Assembly (NCBI GenBank): GCA_937124525.1
Contig: CAKZLA010000520.1
Span: forward strand, 1-19,728
DNA: 19,728 nt
Source of the DNA: an uncultured Desulfobacterium sp.
GTDB lineage: Bacteria; Desulfobacterota; Desulfobacteria; Desulfobacterales; Desulfobacteraceae
Direction of reading: 5' to 3'
Shown: positions 1 through 6,532 of the stretch, piece after piece
How the letters are laid out: every line of letters begins with the position of its first letter
Position numbering within the stretch: position 1 is the stretch's first letter
The notes under the pieces: generated by a model
Database searches by the model: none
Told to the model about the DNA's origin: nothing
What the model saw: the letters and a program-made list of their open reading frames with translations, nothing else
Program-made: the position numbers and the translations under genes

Positions 1-362
1 GCACTGGACAAGATCCCTTGCAGACTCATGCTCCTGGAGCTGATAGAATAATAAAGCATTTTTGGCAAGAGAATCTGAAAACCTTTTGGGTTCTGGCTTG
101 TCCAGCTTGGGGTGAAACAATAAAAGCTAAAAAATGTCAACTATCTATAAAAAATAATTGCGTTTTTACCTTTCATCCGAAGGTAGGTTTTGTTAGCTCA
201 CTCCCCAAATTATGGGCCAACGGGGTCAGGTTTGTGTTATTGGAGGTTGAGGCTTTTATCAGTTTCCATGCTTTTGACAAAGGATTGTATTTAAAAGAAA
301 ATTTAATTAAAAGCGACAATAACGCAAGCCTGACCCCAATTGAATTTAAAAAGGAAAAATTG
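1..362. other. Gene-poor leader upstream of the sugar dehydrogenase
   Basis: No convincing gene is seen here. Frame 1 reads ALDKIPCRLMLLELIE and then a stop at 49-51, so the first 51 bases could be the 3' end of an upstream gene, but it is too short to identify. The dehydrogenase frame stays open back to a TTG at 18. That 115-residue extension has no family similarity, carries no suitable ribosome binding site at its start, and runs through a REP-like repeat, so it is taken as chance read-through. The second half is occupied by the inverted-repeat element at 222-337. Confidence 0.5.
222..337. repeat. REP-like inverted-repeat element A
   Basis: The ends are 21-bp arms, 222-242 and 317-337, complementary at 19 of 21 positions and beginning GGGGTCAGG. 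A second helix, GCTTTTA (252-258) with TAAAAGC (308-314), lies inside. The arm sequence matches elements B (1653-1759) and C (15670-15760), with shared core GGGGTCRRRCYTGC. The element ends 25 bp before the dehydrogenase ATG, so the hairpin would form in the untranslated leader. Hairpins of this type are typical of REP/REPIN families mobilised by RAYT (Y1 transposase-like) proteins. No such gene is in the window. Confidence 0.75.
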
Positions 363-1652
363 ATGAATGATCAATCTAAGATAGCTGTTGTTGGGCTTGG
401 TTATGTCGGGCTTCCTCTGGCAATTCATTTTGGTGAAAAATTTGATACGGTGGGATTTGATCTCAAGGAAAGCATTGTCAAAAATTGTGGTGAGATGCAA
501 GATCCCACCGGTGAGGTGAGTAGGGAGGAGTTTCAACGGGCCGATCGGTTTACGGCCACCTGCGATCCTGCCATGCTGTCTGATGCCGATTACATTGTGG
601 TGGCCGTTCCCACCCCCATTGACCGCGCCAGACGTCCGGATTTAAGGCCGGTGGAAGGGGCCTCCAGAACCGTTGGACAAAATATGAAAAAAGGGGTGCT
701 GGTGATTTTTGAGTCCACGGTGTATCCCGGGGTGACCGAGGATCTGTGTGTGCCCATTCTGGAGCAGGAGTCTGGACTCAAGTGGAGGGAAGATTTCCAT
801 GTGGGGTATTCCCCCGAGCGCATCAACCCAGGTGACAAAGAGCATACGTTAACAAAGATCATCAAGGTGGTGTCCGGGGATGATGAACCCACCCTGGAAC
901 GGGTGGCTGCTTTGTATGAATCCATTGTTACTGCTGGCGTGCATCGCACGGAGACCATCAAGGAAGCCGAGGCCGCCAAGGTTATTGAAAACACCCAGCG
1001 GGATTTGAACATTGCCCTGATGAACGAGCTGGCCATGATTTTTGATCGACTGGGCATTGATACCAAAAATGTGCTGGAGGCAGCAGGTTCCAAGTGGAAT
1101 TTTTTGAAGTTCTCACCGGGTTTGGTGGGGGGACATTGTATCGGGGTGGATCCCTACTATCTGACATTTAAGGCGGAATCCGAGGGGTATCATCCTGAAG
1201 TGATCCTGGCAGGCAGGCGCATCAATGACAACATGGGCAGGTTTGTGGTGGAAAAAACGGTGAAGATGATGATTAATGCCAACCAGAATATCAAGAACGC
1301 CCGGGTGGGGGTTTTGGGCCTAACCTTTAAGGAGGATTGCCCGGATCTGCGTAATACCAGGGTTATTGATATCATTGAAGAACTCAAGGATTATGGTGCT
1401 GAAGTGCTGGTGCATGATGCCATGGCCGATGGGGCCGAGGCCCATAAATACTATGGTGTGGACCTGCAGCCCTGGGAAAAGATGACCGACCTTGGGGCGT
1501 TGATTATTGCTGTGCCTCACAGACAATACCGAAATATGTCTGTAGCGAAATTCACATCCTGCCTCAACAAAAAGGGTTGCATGGTGGATGTGAAATCCAT
1601 GCTGGATGCCCAGGAGGTTCAGAAAACCGGCATAAACTTCTGGCGCCTTTGA
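363..1652 (+). CDS. tviB: UDP-N-acetylhexosamine 6-dehydrogenase, TviB/WbpA type
   Basis: This 429-residue cytoplasmic enzyme belongs to the UDP-glucose/GDP-mannose dehydrogenase family. It should oxidise C6 of a UDP-N-acetylhexosamine to the uronic acid with two NAD+, feeding surface polysaccharide synthesis. Visible features are the N-terminal Rossmann motif GLGYVGLPLA (residues 11-20), the ESTVYPG loop (117-123), YSPERINPGDKEHTL (149-163), the catalytic cysteine C259 in GGHCIGVDPYYL, and the C-terminal domain motif GLTFKEDCPDLRNTRV (319-334). Length is normal for the TviB/WbpA/WbpO branch. The ATG at 363 is chosen because AAGGAA lies just upstream and homology begins there. The exact substrate (GlcNAc or GalNAc) cannot be read from sequence. 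No other polysaccharide gene adjoins it. It stands alone, bracketed by REP-like elements A and B. Confidence 0.93.
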   Translation: MNDQSKIAVVGLGYVGLPLAIHFGEKFDTVGFDLKESIVKNCGEMQDPTGEVSREEFQRADRFTATCDPAMLSDADYIVVAVPTPIDRARRPDLRPVEGASRTVGQNMKKGVLVIFESTVYPGVTEDLCVPILEQESGLKWREDFHVGYSPERINPGDKEHTLTKIIKVVSGDDEPTLERVAALYESIVTAGVHRTETIKEAEAAKVIENTQRDLNIALMNELAMIFDRLGIDTKNVLEAAGSKWNFLKFSPGLVGGHCIGVDPYYLTFKAESEGYHPEVILAGRRINDNMGRFVVEKTVKMMINANQNIKNARVGVLGLTFKEDCPDLRNTRVIDIIEELKDYGAEVLVHDAMADGAEAHKYYGVDLQPWEKMTDLGALIIAVPHRQYRNMSVAKFTSCLNKKGCMVDVKSMLDAQEVQKTGINFWRL

Positions 1653-1759
1653 TGGGGTCAAGCCTGCATTGTTGTCGCCCCCCGGGGTGGAAAATACTGC
1701 CCATAAGTCAAGCCCTACTCCGTACATTTATTAATGGCAACAACGCAGGCCTGACACCA
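1653..1759. repeat. REP-like inverted-repeat element B
   Basis: The arms 1653-1676 and 1736-1759 are complementary at 20 of 24 positions. The left arm starts TGGGGTCAAGCCTGC, the same family as elements A and C. It begins at the first base after the dehydrogenase stop codon and lies between two convergent genes, so the hairpin may also end or protect transcripts from either side. No T-run follows, so it is not an intrinsic terminator in the usual sense. Confidence 0.75.
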
Positions 1760-1796
1760 GGTTTTCGATGTTTTGTTTCTGAAAAATTTAAAAGTC

Positions 1797-1818
1797 CTTT
1801 TGGAAATTTATCCCAAAG
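1797..1818 (-). terminator. Weak terminator-like hairpin after the cNMP-binding gene
   Basis: On the - strand a short stem (CTTTGG with CCAAAAG) lies about 20 bases beyond the stop at 1837 and is followed by a T-rich stretch. The stem is short and AT-rich, so termination here is only plausible. Confidence 0.3.
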
Positions 1819-1836
1819 AGCTTTTTCTATATTGGG

Positions 1837-2319
1837 TCAGTTGGATTCCAGTTCGTGGATGTCCGGATGGGTGTGCATGGATCTTAGGAACTGCTCGGTT
1901 CTCAGGATCAGGCGGGTGTTCAGTACCCGGGCCGCCTGCTTCATGATAAAATATCCCATGGAGTGGTCTTTATCCATGAGGTCCAGCAGGGAGTTTTTAT
2001 GGATGGCATACACCGTGGCAGTTTCACTGCAGATGGCCGTCATGAGTCGTCTGGGTTCATCTAAAAGAACGGACAGACCAAAGGATTCCCCGGGGTCCAC
2101 CGTTCCCACCGTTGCAATGATATCTTTGGAAATTTTTTGTTCCAGCAGGATTTTTCCTGCCTTTACCATGAAAAAATTGTCCGCAGAATCGCCTTCGTTA
2201 AAGATGATTTCACCGGATTCAACGCTCCACTCTTCGGTCAGAGGTATAAATTTTTCAAGCATTTCATCGGTGAGGGATTCCAGAAATTCATCTTTTTTTA
2301 ATTCAGACTTGGTTATCAT
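1837..2319 (-). CDS. Single-domain cyclic nucleotide-binding protein
   Basis: This 160-residue protein consists of one Crp/PKA-type cNMP-binding beta-roll plus short flanking helices. Landmarks are FNEGDSADNFFMVKAGKI (residues 40-57) and the phosphate-binding cassette region GESFGLSVLLDEPRR (77-91). The conserved Glu of the usual FGE motif is Leu here (L82) while the Arg is kept (R90 or R91), so cAMP or cGMP binding is uncertain. No DNA-binding helix-turn-helix follows; the C-terminus is only a helix of about 45 residues. It is therefore not a Crp-like transcription factor and may be a small regulatory module acting by protein contact. The start is ATG at 2319 with GGGGA just upstream. The structured repeat array ends about 20 bp before this start, so its regulation may involve that array. 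Confidence 0.85.
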   Translation of the reverse strand: MITKSELKKDEFLESLTDEMLEKFIPLTEEWSVESGEIIFNEGDSADNFFMVKAGKILLEQKISKDIIATVGTVDPGESFGLSVLLDEPRRLMTAICSETATVYAIHKNSLLDLMDKDHSMGYFIMKQAARVLNTRLILRTEQFLRSMHTHPDIHELESN

Positions 2320-2337
2320 ATGTTCCCCATATTTATT

Positions 2338-2716
2338 TTATATGAAACTCCGTCCAAAATACTGGAATCATGAGAGTTTCAATTCTCGTTGTGGCAGGTG
2401 GTTACTGCCATGTATGTTTATATGAAATTCCACCTAAAGTGTTGATATTATTAGAGTTTTATTTTTCGTTGTGGCTGATTCTTACAGCCATGTGGGTTAT
2501 AAGAAACTCCGTCCAATGATTTGTAATAACTGGAGTTTCGATATTTGTTGTGGGCAGGCAAAATCCAATACGGTCTGCCCGTGGCAGTTATATTTTTATA
2601 AGAAAATCCCGGTAAACATGATGGCTTTCAACCTTTGTTGTGTGCAAATCAAGAGGAATTTTCAATCTTCGTTGTGGGTGACCAAGGTCAGAATATGGTT
2701 CGCCCGTGGCGGTTAT
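2338..2716 (+). repeat. Tandem array of two-hairpin repeat units
   Basis: This fills the gene-free stretch between the antiporter operon and the cNMP-binding gene. Units start near 2341, 2421, 2500 and 2599, with period 80, 79, 99 and about 117. The last appears to be one and a half units, because the GTTGTG core occurs twice. Each full unit reads, on the + strand: RTATRAGAAA-type start, hairpin 1 (GAAACTCC with GGAGTTTC in unit 3), about 8 bases, GTTGTGG, then hairpin 2 and a CCATG or CCGTGG tail. Hairpin 2 is TGGCAG/CTGCCA in unit 1, TGGCTG/CAGCCA in unit 2 and GGGCAG/CTGCCC in unit 3: pairing is kept while bases change. Several pairs are G-U wobbles on the + strand and would be A-C mismatches on the - strand, so the + strand is the one that folds. 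I do not recognise the family. Confidence 0.8.
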
Positions 2717-2742
2717 ACGGAGGCTCATAGCGCCTCCCGTAT
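2715..2742 (-). terminator. Stem-loop at the 3' end of the antiporter operon
   Basis: ATACGGAGGC (2715-2724) pairs with GCCTCCCGTAT (2732-2742) apart from one bulged base, giving a GC-rich 10-bp stem with a 7-base loop. It begins 10 bases after the last stop codon of the - strand operon. No T-tract follows on the - strand, so it may act as a 3' end stabiliser or Rho-dependent end point rather than an intrinsic terminator. Confidence 0.45.
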
Positions 2743-2751
2743 ATGTATAAA

Positions 2752-4554
2752 TCATGCAAAAAAGTACATCACCACGATCATTAATCCGGCACAGGCGGCA
2801 AAGATGCCAATGGGAGATGTCCCGGTGCTGAAGGCTTTTTCCACATCCTGATCACATGGAATAACTTGTTCCGGGAATCTTGGATTTTTATCAACGCCGG
2901 ATTTTTTGGTATTGGCACGAAATACAGGAGAAAGTAAGCTGTTGGTCAGTTTTGCTGTGGCATTAACGGCAAATCCATTGATCTGTCCTGTCAGTGTTTT
3001 TACAAAAACAAGGTCACAAACACTGTTGATACCATTAAAAAATCGAGCACAAAGGGCTTCCAGGGCGTTAAGGGGTTTTCGGTAAAACCAGTCAAAATCA
3101 ATGTTAATGGCCCGCATTTCTGCCGGATAAATTCCCGACAGCAACAGCAGGGTAAAAGCCAAGGCAGAGTAGAACAACAGTTCTGTCTGGGTGACGATGT
3201 GGGACAAGGTGTAGGGCTCATAATTAGCAGCATAGGGAAGAATACTGTAAAGCGGTTTATAAAAGGTACCGTTGAAGATGCACAAAAAGGCGGCAAGTCC
3301 CATGGCAATGAGCATGTGCGGTGGGGCTTCCTTTACCCGGTGCCCGGCATCATGGCCAAAAAAGGCAAAAAATGGAATTTTGATGCCCGCATGGTGGAAT
3401 ACACCGGCAGACGCAAAGAGCAGCACCAGCCACACGGCGATCATGTGATGATTGCCTGCGGCTGACATCACCATGGATTTACTCACAAACCCGCTGAAAA
3501 GAGGGAATGCCGATATGGAGGCAGCCCCCACAATACAAAAGGCAGCGGTCCAGGGCATGGATTTATAGAGCCCCCCAAGATCCGTGGCATTGATTTTTCC
3601 GGTGCGGTACATCACTGCCCCCATGGACATGAACAAGAGGCCTTTAAACAAAATATCATTAAATGCATGGGCCACAGCCCCGTTGATGGCAAGCTCCGAT
3701 CCAATGCCGATGCCCACCACCATGAACCCCACCTGGTTTACCAGACTGTAGGCAAGTACCCGGCGAAGATCATTTTCAATCACCGCAAAAAAGATGGGAA
3801 AGGCCGCCATACCAACTCCAATCCAGATGAGGAGTTCGGTGCCGGGATAGGCCCGGGCCAGGGCATAAATGGCAGTTTTGGTGGTAAAGGCACTTAAAAA
3901 AACTGTGCCGCCAATGGTGGCTTCGGGGTAAGCGTCGGTGAGCCAGGTGTGAAGAAAGGGCCAGGCACAGTTAACGCCAATGCCCATGAAAATAAACCAG
4001 GAAGCCGCATCGGTGAGGCCGATAAACCCAAATTTTATGGAGCCGGTTTTCATGACCATCATCACAATACCGGCCAGCAAACTCAATCCACCGGTGACAT
4101 GGATCATAAGATATCTAAATCCTGCAGCGGCAGAGGCCTTGGTGCCCCGGGCCCAGATTAGCATCACAGAGCCCACGGTGAGGGTTTCCCAGAAAACAAA
4201 GAAGGTGAACAGATCACCGGCAAATATGGTGCCAAGGGCGGCCCCGGCATAGATAAAGCCTGCCACATACTCAAGGTTTTTTTTCACATGCAGGATATAG
4301 ATAAGGGTGATAAAGGATATGATGTGAAAAATATATCCAAAGGCAAGGCTTAAGCGATCAATGCGCACAAGGGTAAGGGTGTAATCCAGAAATGGCACGG
4401 TCATCAACGTTCCCATGGGGATGGAAATCAAATTGATAAAACCTGCCACAGGTAAAAGCACCACATAGGTGGATCTTGTCTTTCCGCTGAGAAAGGGAAT
4501 GAGCAAAGCACCGATGATGAATATGAATGCCGGGGGGATACAAACGTTATTCAT
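2752..4554 (-). CDS. Third MrpD/NuoL-type antiporter subunit (D3)
   Basis: This 600-residue integral membrane protein belongs to the proton-pumping NuoL/M/N and MrpA/D superfamily and is the last gene of the operon. It should be an ion-translocating subunit of the Mrp complex in the inner membrane. The TM5 glutamate is present (E123 in FWETLTVGS), as are the TM8 lysine (K226 in TTKTAIY) and TM12 lysine (K304 in NDILFKGLLF). The TM7 lysine expected seven residues before the conserved His of LHTWL is Asn (N195). It is about 100 residues longer than the other two D subunits. The extra part has a conserved-looking NIDFDWFYRK segment (484-493), a long soluble or amphipathic stretch and a final membrane helix (582-598), somewhat like the NuoL C-terminal arm. 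AAAGGAGGA precedes the ATG, which overlaps the preceding gene by 8 bases. Confidence 0.88.
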   Translation of the reverse strand: MNNVCIPPAFIFIIGALLIPFLSGKTRSTYVVLLPVAGFINLISIPMGTLMTVPFLDYTLTLVRIDRLSLAFGYIFHIISFITLIYILHVKKNLEYVAGFIYAGAALGTIFAGDLFTFFVFWETLTVGSVMLIWARGTKASAAAGFRYLMIHVTGGLSLLAGIVMMVMKTGSIKFGFIGLTDAASWFIFMGIGVNCAWPFLHTWLTDAYPEATIGGTVFLSAFTTKTAIYALARAYPGTELLIWIGVGMAAFPIFFAVIENDLRRVLAYSLVNQVGFMVVGIGIGSELAINGAVAHAFNDILFKGLLFMSMGAVMYRTGKINATDLGGLYKSMPWTAAFCIVGAASISAFPLFSGFVSKSMVMSAAGNHHMIAVWLVLLFASAGVFHHAGIKIPFFAFFGHDAGHRVKEAPPHMLIAMGLAAFLCIFNGTFYKPLYSILPYAANYEPYTLSHIVTQTELLFYSALAFTLLLLSGIYPAEMRAINIDFDWFYRKPLNALEALCARFFNGINSVCDLVFVKTLTGQINGFAVNATAKLTNSLLSPVFRANTKKSGVDKNPRFPEQVIPCDQDVEKAFSTGTSPIGIFAACAGLMIVVMYFFA

Positions 4555-4795
4555 AATAATCCTCCTTTCGTTTCACCAGAGGCCGCAGGATGAATCTTGA
4601 GACCAGCACCAGTAAAACGCAGGCCACAAAGCCGAAAATGGCATAAAAGACCGGCCAGTTTTCCCAGGGGAAATGGGCATGTTTATGAACGAAGAAATCC
4701 ATGATAAAGAGAATAACCACAGAGGTGAAAAAAATGGCCAGGAGCCGTTTCACATTTTTGGGATTGTCAAACATATGCTTTTTTTCATTTTTCAT
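4547..4795 (-). CDS. Small two-helix membrane protein of the Mrp operon
   Basis: This 82-residue protein has a charged N-terminus, a helix at about residues 17-36, a short loop HKHAHFPWENWPVF, and a second helix at about 48-70 followed by the charged tail KRKEDYYE. I do not recognise a named family. Its place between D subunits and its overlap with the next gene suggest a structural accessory subunit of the antiporter. It occupies a position loosely comparable to MbhI in archaeal Mbh clusters, though no homology is claimed. The start is uncertain: ATG at 4795 has AAGGA about 13 bases upstream, and a second in-frame ATG seven codons later is possible. Confidence 0.75.
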   Translation of the reverse strand: MKNEKKHMFDNPKNVKRLLAIFFTSVVILFIMDFFVHKHAHFPWENWPVFYAIFGFVACVLLVLVSRFILRPLVKRKEDYYE

Positions 4796-4900
4796 GATCA
4801 GTGCATCATCCTTATTCTTTTTGGCTCAGTGGGGGGGCCTGTCTTGATGACGTTTGAGTCCAGGTTGTTGTCAAAAAAGTAATACAACACCAACCTAAGT

Positions 4901-4926
4901 CCATCGGTTTAGACCCCATCGGTTTA
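4901..4926. repeat. 15-bp tandem duplication at a stop codon
   Basis: CCATCGGTTTA occurs at 4901-4911 and again at 4916-4926, a 15-bp period. On the - strand the repeat unit begins with the TAA stop of the 39-residue gene at 4924-5043, so the stop is present twice in the same frame. Beyond it the frame stays open to a TGA at 4798-4800. Confidence 0.7.
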
Positions 4927-5043
4927 AAATGAGCTGAGAAACACCACGCCAAGGTAGAAAACACTCAAGGTGAAAACCACCAGAAAAACCGGTTTGTATC
5001 CTGGAACTGGATCGTGTTTGAGTTCAAATTTTTCTTCGTTCAT
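4924..5043 (-). CDS. 39-residue single-helix membrane protein of the Mrp operon
   Basis: This very short gene has one predicted membrane helix (about residues 18-37, PVFLVVFTLSVFYLGVVF) after a hydrophilic start MNEEKFELKHDPVPGYK. GGAGGA lies 8 bases upstream of the ATG, an excellent ribosome binding site. The ATG lies three bases past the end of D2, so translation is probably coupled. It is likely a minor subunit or assembly factor, like the tiny single-helix subunits of other respiratory complexes. Its function is not known from sequence. The spacing, RBS and helix make it a real gene rather than chance. Confidence 0.75.
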   Translation of the reverse strand: MNEEKFELKHDPVPGYKPVFLVVFTLSVFYLGVVFLSSF

Positions 5044-5046
5044 GAT

Positions 5047-6531
5047 TTATCCTCCCAGTATGTTTTGGACAGCCAGTTTGGCAAGGTTGAGAAAGGGCTG
5101 GGGATAGAAAAAGAGAACCACGGAAATGCCGGAGGTGATTACCAGGGGCACCACACACCAAATGGGGGCCTCATCCACTTTATCCTCAAACAGCATTTCG
5201 TCCGGGCTACAGAAAAAGGCATTGTAAAACACCGGGAAAAAGTAGGCAGCATTTAAAAAGGAGCTGGACAACAGCACAAACAAAAAGGCGATCTGTCCGG
5301 CTTCAATGGTGCCCAGCACCAGATACCACTTGCTGATGAATCCGCCGCAGGGTGGAAGCCCCACCACACTTAAAGAACCAATGAGAAAGGCTGTCATGGT
5401 GATGGGCATCCGTCGCCCAATGCCCTTCATTTTACTGATATACTTGATGCCCGTGGCACAGAAAATGGCACCGGCACAGAAAAACAGGGTGATCTTGCCA
5501 AAGGCATGCATGGCAATGTGGAGCATGCCACCGGTCATACCCGATTCAGACAACAGCGCCACCCCCAGAATAATATAGGAGAGCTGACCAATGGTGGAAA
5601 ATGCCAGTCGCCGTTTGAGCTCATCCTGGGAAAGGGCAATCATGGAGGCCACAATAACAGTGAAGGAGGCAATGATACACACAATAAGACTGATATTGTA
5701 ATCGGCCAGCACCCCGGTGCCCACAATGCCTGTGAACACCCGGACCACACTGAAGGCACCCACCTTGACAACGGCAACGGCGTGGAGCAGCGCACTGACT
5801 GGCGTTGGGGCCACCATGGCCGCAGGAAGCCAGGAGTGCATGGGCATGATCCCCACCTTGGCAAACCCGAACAGAAACATCAGGCTCAGCACCAGGGCCG
5901 TACCCGAGGTGACATGGCCTGCCATGACCCCATGGCCGGTGAAGTCAAGGGTCCCGGTGAAGTGGTAGGTGATGAGCATGGCGGGCAGGGCAAAGCCGAT
6001 GGAGCCGCCAAGGATGTACAACAGATATTTTCTCCCCGAGCTTCTGGCCTCTTTGTCCTGGTGATGGGTGACAAGGGGGTAGGTGGCAAGGGAGAGCATT
6101 TCGTAGAAAAGATACATTGTTAAAAGGTTGGCAGAAAAGGCAACCCCGATGGTGGCGGACAATGCCACGGCAAAGAAGCAAAAATACCGGGTCTGGCTGT
6201 GCTCGTCCAAGTGTCTCATGTATCCAATGGAGTAGATGGAGGTGATAATCCACAATGACGATGCCACCAGAGCAAAGAGCATGCCAAAGGCATCCACCCG
6301 AAAGGCGATCCCAAGATTGGGAAATACCTGGCACACCGTGTATTCCACCACGCCTCCGTTTAGCACCAACGGAAGCATTGAAAGCACCAGGGCAAGCTTG
6401 ATGGCTGCCGCAACAAAGGTCCATGATTCCCTGATATTCTGTGATCGGCTTGAGATAATACAGGGTATGGCAATCAGAGAAACAAGAACGGCCAAAAAGG
6501 GCTTTACAGAGAAGACGGTTTCCATTGGCAT
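5047..6531 (-). CDS. Second MrpD/NuoM-type antiporter subunit (D2)
   Basis: This 494-residue polytopic membrane protein has the full set of superfamily charges: TM5 glutamate E144 (FYEMLSLATYP), TM7 lysine K225 (GFAKVGIMPMHSWLP), TM8 lysine K256 (AVVKVGAFSVVRV) and TM12 lysine K346 (HAFGKITLFF). By motif it is the most canonical of the three D subunits, so it should carry a complete ion-translocation path. It starts one base after D1 stops. GGGGTG of the D1 tail may serve as ribosome binding site. A second ATG two codons in is an alternative start. It might equally be described as a NuoM- or hydrogenase-4-like subunit, but the Mrp context decides. Confidence 0.9.
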   Translation of the reverse strand: MPMETVFSVKPFLAVLVSLIAIPCIISSRSQNIRESWTFVAAAIKLALVLSMLPLVLNGGVVEYTVCQVFPNLGIAFRVDAFGMLFALVASSLWIITSIYSIGYMRHLDEHSQTRYFCFFAVALSATIGVAFSANLLTMYLFYEMLSLATYPLVTHHQDKEARSSGRKYLLYILGGSIGFALPAMLITYHFTGTLDFTGHGVMAGHVTSGTALVLSLMFLFGFAKVGIMPMHSWLPAAMVAPTPVSALLHAVAVVKVGAFSVVRVFTGIVGTGVLADYNISLIVCIIASFTVIVASMIALSQDELKRRLAFSTIGQLSYIILGVALLSESGMTGGMLHIAMHAFGKITLFFCAGAIFCATGIKYISKMKGIGRRMPITMTAFLIGSLSVVGLPPCGGFISKWYLVLGTIEAGQIAFLFVLLSSSFLNAAYFFPVFYNAFFCSPDEMLFEDKVDEAPIWCVVPLVITSGISVVLFFYPQPFLNLAKLAVQNILGG

Positions 6532-6532
6532 A

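Noticed and set aside
18..362. N-terminal extension of the sugar dehydrogenase
   Set aside because: The frame is open from a TTG at 18, but family similarity starts at the ATG at 363 with a good ribosome binding site, and the extension crosses an inverted-repeat element.
2338..2716. CRISPR array
   Set aside because: On the - strand the units contain a hairpin followed by ATTGAAAC-like ends, as in many CRISPR repeats. But the repeats differ between units, spacing varies from 79 to about 117, and the would-be spacers share sequence (GGACGGAGTTTC occurs in two). No cas gene is near.
2338..2716. Integron attC sites or a type III antitoxin repeat array
   Set aside because: The GTTRRRY and RYYYAAC boxes of attC are not consistently present and no integrase or cassette genes are seen. 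No ToxN-like toxin gene follows the repeats.
2471..2851. 126-residue + strand open frame
   Set aside because: It runs through the hairpin array and into the antisense of the D3 gene, with no family likeness and no ribosome binding site.
5506..6123. 205-residue and other long + strand frames opposite the antiporter genes
   Set aside because: They are antisense shadows of hydrophobic membrane proteins, rich in His, Gly and Pro, with no recognisable domain.
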